Part shown: positions 50,878-58,143 of the stretch, one piece after another
Position numbering within the stretch: the first letter of the stretch is position 1
Layout of the letters: each line of letters starts with the position of its first letter
Assembly: GCA_016716005.1 (NCBI GenBank)
Contig: JADJXE010000001.1
Span: 1,377,001 to 1,441,000 of the forward strand
Direction: 5' to 3'
DNA: 64,000 nucleotides
Origin: Acidimicrobiales bacterium
GTDB taxonomy: Bacteria > Actinomycetota > Acidimicrobiia > Acidimicrobiales > JADJXE01
Made by a program: the position numbers and the translations under genes
The notes under the pieces: model-generated
Seen by the model: only the letters and a program-made list of their open reading frames with translations
The model's database searches: none
What the model was told of the DNA's origin: nothing

Positions 50878-52479
50878 CTACATCGACTCCGGTGCGCTCA
50901 CCCCGAGCAGGCCGAGGCCCACGGCGAGCCCCACGCGGGTGGCCTCCACCAGCCAGAGCCTGGCCTGCGTGACCTGGTCGCCCTCTCCGAGCACCGAGCA
51001 GTCGTGGTAGAAGCCGTGGAACCGGTCGGCCAGCTCCCGCACCCACGTGGTCACCTTGTGCGGGGCCCGCTCGGCCAGCGCGATGGGCACCACGTCGGGC
51101 AGCTCGGAGAGGCTGCGGAGCAGATCGAGCTCGCGCTCGTGGGCCACCAGCGACAGGTCGACCTCGGCCAGCGGCCGCCGCGCGATGCCCCGCTCGGCCG
51201 CCACCCGGCCGATGGAGGCGATCCGGGCGTGGGCGTACTGCACGTAGTACACGGGGTTCTCGCGCGACTGGCTGCGGATCACGGCCAGGTCGATCGTGGG
51301 CGCCGAGTCGACGGACGAGAGCAGGCTGAGCAGGCGGGTGGCGTCGGCTCCGATGTCGGCGACGAGCTCCGAGAGGTCGACGGCGTTGCCGGCCCGCTTC
51401 GACATGCGGCCGGTGGCGAGCGACACCATCTGGCCGATCTTGACCTCGAGGCGCCCGCGGGCGACGCCGAGCGCCTCCACCGCGGCCAGCAACGACGACA
51501 CCTGCGCCTGGTGGTCGGCGCCCCACACGTCGATCACCTGGTCGAAGCCGCGGACCAGGAACTTGTCGCGGTGGTACGCGACGTCGCCGCCCAGGTACGT
51601 GACGTCGCCGTTGCTCTTCACCAGCACCCGCTCCTCGCGCGGGTCGCCGAAGTCGGCGGTGCGGAGCCAGATGGCCCCGTCGCGCTCGAAGACCAGGCCC
51701 CGGGCCCGGAGGAGCTCGATGGTCTCCTGCACCGCGCCGCTCTCCTCGATGGAGGCCTGGCTGTACCACTCGTCGAAGTGGATGTTGATGGCGGCGAGGG
51801 TGTCGCGGATCTCGGCCAGCACGTGCTCGGCCGCCCAGCGCCCGGCCGTGGTCACGTCGTCGGGCCCGTCGTAGCGGGCCGCGAGGTCGGCCACGTAGCC
51901 GCCCGGGTAGCCGTCGTCGGGTGGCTCCTCCCCGCGACGGCGCGCGAGCAGGCTCTCCCCGAGGCGGCGGATCTGCCCGCCGGTGTCGTTGACGTAGTAC
52001 TCGCGGCTCACCGCGTAGCCGCACCGCTCGAAGAGCCGGGCGAGGGCGTCGCCGTAGCTGGCCCACCATCCGTTGCCCACGTGGAGGGGCCCGGTGGGGT
52101 TGGCCGAGACGAACTCGACCTGCACGCGCCGGCCCCGCCCCAGATCGGGCCGGGCGTACCCGTCCTCGCCGCTGGTGACCACCTCGCGGAGCACGTCGTG
52201 GAGCCAGGTGTGGTGGAGGTGGAGGTTCAAGAAACCCGGGCCGGCGACCTCCACCCCGGCCACGTGCGGGAGCGATGCCGCCCGCAGCCGGTCGGCGAGG
52301 GCGGTCGCCAGCTCACGGGGTGGCCGGCCGGCGGCCTTGGCGCAGACCAGGGCCGCGTTGGTGGACCAGTCGCCGTGCTCGCGCTGGCGGGGCCGCTCGA
52401 GGGTGATCTCGCCCGGCGGCGCGACCCCGAGCGCCTCGAGGGCGCGGCCGATGGCCTGGGCGAGGTCCTCGCGGATCAC
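50878..52479 (-). CDS. argS: Arginyl-tRNA synthetase
   Basis: Class I synthetase, 533 residues. The HIGH-type motif is SANPTGPLHVGNG (His-Val-Gly-Asn), the KMSKS region is GRMSKRAGN, and the C-terminal DALR-type helical domain carries the ENPVYYVQYAHARI signature. The GTG at 52479 is chosen because TACCAT (52486-52491) ends six bases upstream and no reading frame evidence supports the extension to 52530. Interestingly it is divergent from a tRNA-Arg gene, its own substrate. Confidence 0.97.
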   Translation of the reverse strand: MIREDLAQAIGRALEALGVAPPGEITLERPRQREHGDWSTNAALVCAKAAGRPPRELATALADRLRAASLPHVAGVEVAGPGFLNLHLHHTWLHDVLREVVTSGEDGYARPDLGRGRRVQVEFVSANPTGPLHVGNGWWASYGDALARLFERCGYAVSREYYVNDTGGQIRRLGESLLARRRGEEPPDDGYPGGYVADLAARYDGPDDVTTAGRWAAEHVLAEIRDTLAAINIHFDEWYSQASIEESGAVQETIELLRARGLVFERDGAIWLRTADFGDPREERVLVKSNGDVTYLGGDVAYHRDKFLVRGFDQVIDVWGADHQAQVSSLLAAVEALGVARGRLEVKIGQMVSLATGRMSKRAGNAVDLSELVADIGADATRLLSLLSSVDSAPTIDLAVIRSQSRENPVYYVQYAHARIASIGRVAAERGIARRPLAEVDLSLVAHERELDLLRSLSELPDVVPIALAERAPHKVTTWVRELADRFHGFYHDCSVLGEGDQVTQARLWLVEATRVGLAVGLGLLGVSAPESM

Positions 52480-52485
52480 CGACCG

Positions 52486-52491
52486 ATGGTA
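52486..52491 (-). promoter_or_regulatory. TACCAT -10 element before argS
   Basis: Minus-strand TACCAT ends six bases before the argS GTG; leaderless-type. It likely is the main promoter of the argS-lysA-hom-thrC transcript. Confidence 0.45.
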
Positions 52492-52524
52492 CCGAGGGGG
52501 TCGGGGGGGTCCCGAATCGGGGGC

Positions 52525-52530
52525 TAGCAT
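52525..52530 (+). promoter_or_regulatory. TAGCAT -10 element of the tRNA-Arg gene
   Basis: TAGCAT ends ten bases before the tRNA 5' end, so transcription would start within a few bases of the mature tRNA. Because a tRNA start is known, this supports reading TANNNT as the -10 element elsewhere in the window. Confidence 0.5.
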
Positions 52531-52540
52531 CGCGACCCTT

Positions 52541-52615
52541 GCCCTCGTAGCTCAGGGGATAGAGCACCGGCCTCCGGAGCCGGGTGCGCAGGTTCGAATC
52601 CTGCCGGGGGCGCCA
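52541..52615 (+). tRNA. tRNA-Arg (anticodon CCG), CCA encoded
   Basis: Cloverleaf fits by eye: acceptor GCCCTCG pairs with CGGGGGC (52605-52611, one G-T pair), D-arm GCTC/GAGC, anticodon stem CCGGC/GCCGG with loop CTCCGGA (anticodon CCG, reading CGG Arg codons), T-arm GCAGG/CCTGC with TTCGAAT loop, discriminator G and encoded CCA at 52613-52615. CGG is a common Arg codon at this GC content. Confidence 0.96.
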
Positions 52616-52689
52616 CACCCGCACCATCGACGCCACGCCGGCGGGCGGGCGCCTGGTCGCGGGTGGGTCCACGCCGGGGCTCCCTGCGC

Positions 52690-54324
52690 TCACGCCTCCG
52701 GACGCAGGGTCGGACCCGGAGCCGGACCCGGACCCGGACCCGGACCCGGACCCGGGACCTCCGGACGCAGGGTCGGGAAGAGGATGACCTCGCGGATCGA
52801 CGCCACGCCGGCGAGCACCATGACGAGCCGGTCGATGCCGACGCCGAGCCCGCCCGTGGGCGGCATGCCGAACTCGAGGGCCCGCAGGAAGTCCTCGTCG
52901 ACGGTGCCCGCCTCCAGGTCCCCGGCGGCGCGCAGGGCCGCCTCCGCCTCGAAGCGCCCGCGCTGGTCGATCGGGTCGTTGAGCTCGCTGTAGGCGTTGG
53001 CGAGCTCACGGCCCCCGACGACCGCCTCGAAGCGCTCGACCAGGCTGGGGTCGTCGCGGTGGGCCCGGGCCAGGGGTGACACCTCGCGGGGGTAGTCGTA
53101 GACGAACACGGGGCCCAGCAGGGCCGGCTCGACCAGCTCGTCGTAGAGCTCGGCCACGATCTTGCCGCTGCCCCACCGCTCCTCCCACGCCACCCCGAGG
53201 CTGTCGGCGACGACGCGCGCCTCGTGGAGGGGCATGGCCGGGTGGACGTCGACGCCGGCGTGCTCGCGGAGGAGGTCGAGCATGCGGCGCCGCGGCCACG
53301 GCGGCGAGAGGTCGACGTCGCGCCCGTCGAGCGTCACGACGGCGGTGCCCAGCGCGGCGCGGGCCGCGGCCACGACGAGCGCCTCGGTGAGGTCCATCAT
53401 GTCGTGGTAGTCGGCGAGCGCCTGGTACGCCTCGAGCATCGTGAACTCGGGGTTGTGCCGCGTGTCGATGCCCTCGTTGCGGAACACGCGGGAGACCTCG
53501 AACACGCGCTCCATCCCACCCACGACCAGCCGCTTCAGGTGGAGCTCGAGCGCGATCCGCAGGTAGAGATCGAGGTCGAGCGCGTTGTGGTGGGTGACGA
53601 ACGGTCGCGCCGTGGCCCCGCCCGCCTCCAGGCTGAGCACTGGCGTCTCCACCTCGATGAAGCCCTCGCCCACCAGGTGGGCGCGGATGGCGGCGATGGC
53701 GGCGTGGCGGATGTCGAGGACCCTCCGGGCCTCCGGGTTGACGATGAGATCGACGTACCGCTGGCGGAAGCGGGTGTCGACGTCGGCCAGCCCGTGCCAC
53801 TTGTCGGGGAGGGGCCGCAGCGCCTTGGCGAGCAGCTCGACGCGCTCGACCTTCACCGACAGCTCCCCCTTCCTGGTGGTCATCACCGTGCCCTCGACCC
53901 CCACCCAGTCGCCCAGGTCGAGATCGTCGAAGGCCTCGTGGGCGTCGGCACCCACCACGCCCCGTGAGACGAACAGCTGGATCGAGCCCGACCCGTCGCG
54001 CATGGTGGCGAAGGTGAGCCGGCCCTGGCGCCGGATCAGCACGAGCCGGCCGGCCACCCGCACCCCGACGTCGGTCTCCTCGCCGGGCGGGAGCCCGCCG
54101 AAGCGATCCCGCAGCGCGCCGAGCAGGTCGGTGCGGTCGAAGCGGACGGGATAGGGGTCGACGCCCCTCGACCGGAGCGCCTCGACCTTGGCCAGCCGCC
54201 GGGCCCGATCGGCGGGTGCCGGGGGGGCGCCCGGCACCGGGGGGGCGCCCGGCGCCGGGTCGGCCCCCGGCACCGCCGCGGCGGTCCGCTCGCCCGCCGC
54301 CTCGCCCGCTCGCTCCTCGCTCAT
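52690..54324 (-). CDS. lysS: Lysyl-tRNA synthetase, class II, with low-complexity tails
   Basis: A 544-residue class II synthetase. Order: Ala/Pro/Gly-rich N-terminal tail (to about residue 38), OB-fold anticodon-binding domain (VRVAGRLVLIRRQGRLTFATMRDG), motif 2 RVFRNEGIDTRHNPEFTMLEAY and motif 3 GLGVGIDRLVM. The C-terminus beyond ILFPTLRPE, where bacterial LysRS normally ends, is extended by (Pro-Gly)n and a second copy of TLRPE. This comes from a hexamer repeat flanked by 19-base direct repeats. ATG start with GGGAG. The enzyme core is intact. Confidence 0.96.
   Translation of the reverse strand: MSEERAGEAAGERTAAAVPGADPAPGAPPVPGAPPAPADRARRLAKVEALRSRGVDPYPVRFDRTDLLGALRDRFGGLPPGEETDVGVRVAGRLVLIRRQGRLTFATMRDGSGSIQLFVSRGVVGADAHEAFDDLDLGDWVGVEGTVMTTRKGELSVKVERVELLAKALRPLPDKWHGLADVDTRFRQRYVDLIVNPEARRVLDIRHAAIAAIRAHLVGEGFIEVETPVLSLEAGGATARPFVTHHNALDLDLYLRIALELHLKRLVVGGMERVFEVSRVFRNEGIDTRHNPEFTMLEAYQALADYHDMMDLTEALVVAAARAALGTAVVTLDGRDVDLSPPWPRRRMLDLLREHAGVDVHPAMPLHEARVVADSLGVAWEERWGSGKIVAELYDELVEPALLGPVFVYDYPREVSPLARAHRDDPSLVERFEAVVGGRELANAYSELNDPIDQRGRFEAEAALRAAGDLEAGTVDEDFLRALEFGMPPTGGLGVGIDRLVMVLAGVASIREVILFPTLRPEVPGPGPGPGPGPAPGPTLRPEA
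52695..52776. repeat. Hexamer array flanked by 19-base direct repeats at the lysS 3' end
   Basis: CCTCCGGACGCAGGGTCGG occurs at 52695-52713 and again at 52758-52776 (63 bases apart, in frame). Between them five CCC runs with three-base GGA spacers (52727-52753) form a CGGACC hexamer array. On the lysS mRNA strand it gives five GGG runs separated by TCC, a G-quadruplex-capable pattern just before the stop codon. Confidence 0.88.
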
Positions 54325-54364
54325 GGCACGCTCCCGTCAGACCGGGCAGCGAGCGTAACCGGGG

Positions 54365-54886
54365 TCAGCCGCGTCGCCCCCCGGCGCCCTGCTCGGCGAC
54401 GAAGCGGTCGACGCCCGCGACGAGTCGCTCCAGCAGCTCGGCCAGCCGCGCCCGCTCGCCGGCGTCGAAGTCGCGGAGCACGGCGGTGAGCAGTGCGACC
54501 CGGCGCTCCATCAGCTGCCGGTGGCAGCGCAGCCCGGCCGCCGTCGGCTCGACCACGACCACGCGGGCGTCGCCCGGCGCGGCTCGCCGGGAGGCGAGCC
54601 CCGTCTCCACCAGCCGCGCGACGGCGCGGGTGGCGCTGGACGCGTCGATCCGCAGGGCGTCGGCCAGGTCGCCCATCCGCATGGCCCCCTGGCTCACGAG
54701 GAGGTCGAGGGTGTCGATCTGGCCGAGGTCGAGGACGTCGGGACCGGTGCCCCGCATGATCGGCCGGAGGGCCTGCATCGACGCACCCCGTCGCAGCTCG
54801 CGCCACGCCGTGCCGATCCTCGCCTCGACGTCGCCCGGCCGGAGGGCCGGAGCGGCACCGTTCACCACGGGTTCATCTCGGGCCAT
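54365..54886 (-). CDS. MarR-family transcriptional regulator
   Basis: A 173-residue winged-helix regulator. The DNA-binding part is LLVSQGAMRMGDLADALRIDASSATRAVARLVETGL (residues about 62-98: recognition helix at SSATRAVARLVE) followed by the wing with RRAAPGDARVVVVEPTAAG. Long helices at both ends form the dimer interface. It is divergent from an MFS exporter gene across 65 bases that contain two palindromes, the classic layout of a MarR repressor controlling a drug efflux pump and itself. The ligand is unknown. Confidence 0.9.
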   Translation of the reverse strand: MARDEPVVNGAAPALRPGDVEARIGTAWRELRRGASMQALRPIMRGTGPDVLDLGQIDTLDLLVSQGAMRMGDLADALRIDASSATRAVARLVETGLASRRAAPGDARVVVVEPTAAGLRCHRQLMERRVALLTAVLRDFDAGERARLAELLERLVAGVDRFVAEQGAGGRRG

Positions 54887-54891
54887 GACCC

Positions 54892-54928
54892 TTGTAGACT
54901 ACAACAACAACGCTTGCACGATGCAAGC
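54892..54928. promoter_or_regulatory. Two palindromic operator candidates between marR-like and MFS genes
   Basis: TTGTAGACTACAA (54892-54904; arms TTGTAG/CTACAA) and GCTTGCACGATGCAAGC (54912-54928; arms GCTTGCA/TGCAAGC) lie in the 65-base divergent gap. The first overlaps a possible -10 for the regulator (TAGTCT on the minus strand). This is among the most AT-rich and most symmetric DNA in the window. Confidence 0.6.
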
Positions 54929-54951
54929 ATCTGCGGCGACCCGGAGCCCCG

Positions 54952-56526
54952 ATGTCCACCGTGAACGCACCCCCGATGGTCGGCGCCGAGCTGCCGAAGC
55001 GCCAGCTCTACCTGGTGTTCGCCGGCCTCATGACGGGCCTGCTGCTGGCCGCCCTCGACGGCACCATCGTGAACACCGCCCTCCCGACCATCGTCGGCGA
55101 GCTCGGCGGCCTCAACCACCTCGCATGGATCGGCACCGCCTACCTGCTCACCTCCACCGCGGCCACGCCGCTGTTCGGCAAGCTGAGCGACCTCTACGGT
55201 CGCCGGCTGCTGTTCCAGGCGGCCATCGTCGTGTTCGTCGTGGGGTCGCTGCTCGCCGGCATCGCCCAGGACATGACCCAGCTCGTCCTGGCCCGCGGCG
55301 TGCAGGGCATCGGCGGCGGCGGGCTCATGGCGATGGCCTTCGTGATCGTGGGCGACGTCGTGTCGCCCCGCGAGCGGGGCCGCTACACCGGCTTCTTCAC
55401 CGCCGTGTTCGCCATGTCGAGCGTGGCCGGGCCGCTGCTCGGGGGCTTCTTCGTCGACAACCTCAGCTGGCGTTGGATCTTCACCATCAACGTCCCGGTG
55501 GGCGTTGCCGCGCTGGTCATCACGAGCCGGGCCCTCCGGCTCCCCTTCCAGCGCCAGGACCACGCCATCGACTACCCGGGCGCCGCGCTCCTGGTGGCCG
55601 CGGTGACCTCGCTGATCCTCATGACGACCTGGGGCGGCGAGCAGTACCCCTGGGGTTCCCCCCAGATCGTCGGGCTCGGCGCGGCGGCCCTGGTGCTCGG
55701 CGTGCTGTTCGTGCTGCAGGAGCGGCGCTCGCCCGAGCCGATCCTGCCGCTTCGGCTGTTCCGCAACTCGATCTTCTCCCTCGTGGTGGTCATCGCCCTC
55801 ATGGTCGGTGCCGCCATGTTCGGGGCCTCGGCCTTCCTGCCCCTGTTCCTCCAAGTGGTCACCGGCGCCTCCGCCACGAACTCGGGGCTGCTGCTCCTGC
55901 CGCTCATGGCCGGCGTCACGGTGACGTCCATCGGCGCCGGGCGGCTCACGGCCATCACCGGTCGCTACAAGGTGTGGCCGATCCTCGGCACGGGCCTCGG
56001 GGCGGTCGGCATGGCCATGCTCTCGCAGATGAGCCCCTCGACCACCCGGCTCGAGTCGTCGCTCGCCATGCTCGTCCTCGGCCTCGGCCTCGGCATGGCC
56101 ATGCCCACGATCGTGCTCGCGGTCCAGAACGCGGTGCCGTGGCACGACCTGGGCGCGGCCACCTCGGCCACGACGTTCTTCCGGTCGCTCGGCGGCGCGG
56201 TGGGGCTCGCCGCCTTCGGGGCGGTGCTCAACAGCCGGCTCACCGTCGAGCTCGGCCGCCTGCTCCCCGCGGGCGCCGAGCTCGATGACGGGATGCTCCG
56301 CAGCCCACGGGCCATCGCGGCCCTGCCCGGCCCGGTCCGAGACGCCGTGGCGCAGGCCGTGTCGAGCTCGATCACCGCGATCTTCCTCGTGGCCGTCCCC
56401 GTGCTGCTGGTGGCCTTCGCGGTGTCGTGGTTCGTCAAGGAGCTCCCGCTCCGCGAGACCACGCACCTGGTCGACGTCGCCGGCGACGAAGCAGCCAACC
56501 CGCTCGCGATCGCCACGCTCGACTGA
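54952..56526 (+). CDS. MFS multidrug efflux transporter, DHA2 (14-helix) type
   Basis: A 524-residue proton-driven exporter. Motif A appears as GKLSDLYGRRLLF after helix 2, motif C-type glycine pattern in helix 5 (GPLLGGFFVD), and the opening LDGTIVNTALPTIVGEL with the helix-1 Asp is typical of EmrB/QacA-like pumps. About 14 membrane helices. The divergent MarR-type gene is the likely repressor. The start ATG has GGAG upstream. Substrate range unknown. Confidence 0.92.
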   Translation: MSTVNAPPMVGAELPKRQLYLVFAGLMTGLLLAALDGTIVNTALPTIVGELGGLNHLAWIGTAYLLTSTAATPLFGKLSDLYGRRLLFQAAIVVFVVGSLLAGIAQDMTQLVLARGVQGIGGGGLMAMAFVIVGDVVSPRERGRYTGFFTAVFAMSSVAGPLLGGFFVDNLSWRWIFTINVPVGVAALVITSRALRLPFQRQDHAIDYPGAALLVAAVTSLILMTTWGGEQYPWGSPQIVGLGAAALVLGVLFVLQERRSPEPILPLRLFRNSIFSLVVVIALMVGAAMFGASAFLPLFLQVVTGASATNSGLLLLPLMAGVTVTSIGAGRLTAITGRYKVWPILGTGLGAVGMAMLSQMSPSTTRLESSLAMLVLGLGLGMAMPTIVLAVQNAVPWHDLGAATSATTFFRSLGGAVGLAAFGAVLNSRLTVELGRLLPAGAELDDGMLRSPRAIAALPGPVRDAVAQAVSSSITAIFLVAVPVLLVAFAVSWFVKELPLRETTHLVDVAGDEAANPLAIATLD

Positions 56527-56540
56527 GCTGGGGCGGGACG

Positions 56541-56579
56541 CGTCGCCGCCCCGGCCCGACGCGGACCGGGGCGGCGACG
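56541..56579. terminator. Strong hairpin after the MFS gene
   Basis: Perfect 14-base-pair inverted repeat (56541-56554 with 56566-56579, arms CGTCGCCGCCCCGG and its complement) around an 11-base loop, 15 bases after the MFS stop and before the opposing small gene. No T-run follows. Probably a bidirectional terminator or mRNA-end structure. Confidence 0.6.
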
Positions 56580-56611
56580 TACGGGGCGCCCGATGGCGCC
56601 GGAGCGCTCCG

Positions 56612-56788
56612 CTACGGCAGGGCCGGGCGGAGCCGGCGCCTGGGAACGCCGAGCAGCAGCCAACGCCGGCGGGCGCGCCGCTCGGGGCGGGGCCGACGCC
56701 GGACCAGGGCCGACTCGGCGGCCTGGCGCTGCCAGAGCTCGAGGCGCTCGGCCACGAGCTGGTGCTGGAGCTGCGGGTGCAGGTGCAC
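56612..56788 (-). CDS. Small basic protein, 58 residues
   Basis: GTG at 56788 has an excellent ribosome-binding site (GGAGG, seven bases upstream). The product is HLHPQLQHQLVAERLELWQRQAAES followed by a strongly basic Arg-rich tail. The pattern HPxLxHxLVAER-x-ExWRxA recalls small uncharacterised actinobacterial proteins with one amphipathic helix. I do not know its function. The longer in-frame extension upstream to 56950 lacks a better start. The hairpin at 56541-56579 would terminate it. Confidence 0.5.
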   Translation of the reverse strand: MHLHPQLQHQLVAERLELWQRQAAESALVRRRPRPERRARRRWLLLGVPRRRLRPALP

Positions 56789-57303
56789 GGGTGGACCTCC
56801 GGGTGAGGGCGCGACGGGGCCGCGCCGGATGTGGGATGTGGCTGGGCGTGGGCGGTGCCGGGAGCGTCGGGCTGGGTGGGAGCCGTGGGTGCCGGGCGGG
56901 AGCCGTCGGCGATGAGCCAGCGACGCGGCACGGACACCGCATCGCAGCAACCGCAGACGCGCCCGACGGCGTCGCCGGGCCGCTGTGCCGGCGGCTCGGC
57001 CGCTCAGGCGGTGCGGGCCGGGAACCCGGCACCGCCGGAGCGGTCGGGCACGACGGTCACGGCATCTGGGATCGGGCAGAGCTGCATCGCGCCTCCTCTC
57101 GCTGCTCGACGGGTGTCCTGGGCGAGGCCAGGTCTATCGGGCCCTGTCGCGACGTGCCAGCGATTAACGCCGAGCGCCGCCGGACGACCAGCGCGCCGGC
57201 CCGCGCCCCGCGTCCTCGCGCTCTGCGTCCCGGATGGCCCGGGAAGCGGGCCGATCGGGACGGAGAACCTGGGCGGGCGCCGCAGCCAGGCGCCGCGCCG
57301 CGC
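56789..57303. other. 515-base region with little coding evidence
   Basis: Gap between the small basic protein gene and the SDR gene. The only supported element is a possible 27-codon ORF (57004-57087, minus). Longer open frames exist on both strands but have no plausible starts or protein-like composition. No tRNA, IS end or hairpin array was seen. Confidence 0.4.
57004..57087 (-). CDS. Possible micro-protein, 27 residues
   Basis: ATG at 57087 preceded by GAGAGGAGG (four-base spacer) opens a 27-codon frame MQLCPIPDAVTVVPDRSGGAGFPARTA with a TGA stop. It could be a short leader peptide or micro-protein for the downstream small basic protein gene. Only the ribosome-binding site and start support it; no homologue is known to me. 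Confidence 0.28.
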   Translation of the reverse strand: MQLCPIPDAVTVVPDRSGGAGFPARTA

Positions 57304-58143
57304 TCAGGCCAGGCGCGGTGGGCGGCGCGCCCACTGGTCGAGCCCGAGCTGGGCCCGCATGGCCGCCTCGAAGGCATCGTCGTCGAGCTGCCTGCGCACC
57401 GGCAGCACCAGCTCGGCGTCCGCTCCCACGGGCACCCGGAACGGCACCTCGTCGCCGGCCAGGGCTCGCTCGACCACGTCGGCGATCGCCCCGGCCACGA
57501 CCTCCGGCCCGGGCCGGTCGCCGCCGAGCAGCTTGCCGTCCACACCGCTCCACGCCCGGTCGAGCTCGTCGTAGGGCGGCCCGTCGGTGCCGTAGCGGAT
57601 CCCGTTGTCGGAGAAGCTGGTGGCGAAGAAGCCCGGCTCCACCACCACGACCCGGATGCCGAACGGGCCGACCTCGATGCGGAGCGCCTCCGACACGGCC
57701 TCCAGCGCGTACTTGGAGGCCGAGTAGAAGCCCCCGAGCGGCCGCGACACCCGCCCGGCGATGGAGCTCACGTTCACGATCACCCCGCCGCCCCGCTCCC
57801 GCATCCCGGCCACCACGGCCTGGATCATGCGGACCGCGCCGGTGAAGTTGGTGGCGAACATGCGCTCGACCTCGGCCAGCGGCACCAACTCGACCGGACC
57901 GGACACCGACATCCCGGCGTTGTTCACCAGCACGTCGACCGGGCCCGCGGCCGCCACCGCCTCGGCCACCGAGGCCTCGTCGACCACGTCGAGGCGGAGG
58001 CGGGCGGCCACGTCCAGGCCGTCGAGCGTCTCGACCCGGCGGGCGGTGGCCACCACCTCCAACCCCCGGCGCGCCAGCTCGACCGCGGTGGCCCGACCGA
58101 AGCCGGTGGAGCAGCCGGTGATCAGCGCGCGGGCCACGGTCAC
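57304..58143 (-). CDS. Short-chain dehydrogenase/reductase
   Basis: A 279-residue classical SDR with ALITGCSTGFGRA (cofactor), VNNAG and the active-site Ser and YSASK (Tyr/Lys). The Thr-Gly-Phe-Gly variant of the TGxxxGxG loop and the VVVEPGFFATSF segment resemble the retinol/3-ketosteroid reductase-like group. GTG at 58143 overlaps the acyl-CoA dehydrogenase stop by four bases, so they form an operon, probably for oxidation of an acyl or sterol side chain. The frame upstream of 58143 is antisense shadow. Confidence 0.9.
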   Translation of the reverse strand: MTVARALITGCSTGFGRATAVELARRGLEVVATARRVETLDGLDVAARLRLDVVDEASVAEAVAAAGPVDVLVNNAGMSVSGPVELVPLAEVERMFATNFTGAVRMIQAVVAGMRERGGGVIVNVSSIAGRVSRPLGGFYSASKYALEAVSEALRIEVGPFGIRVVVVEPGFFATSFSDNGIRYGTDGPPYDELDRAWSGVDGKLLGGDRPGPEVVAGAIADVVERALAGDEVPFRVPVGADAELVLPVRRQLDDDAFEAAMRAQLGLDQWARRPPRLA

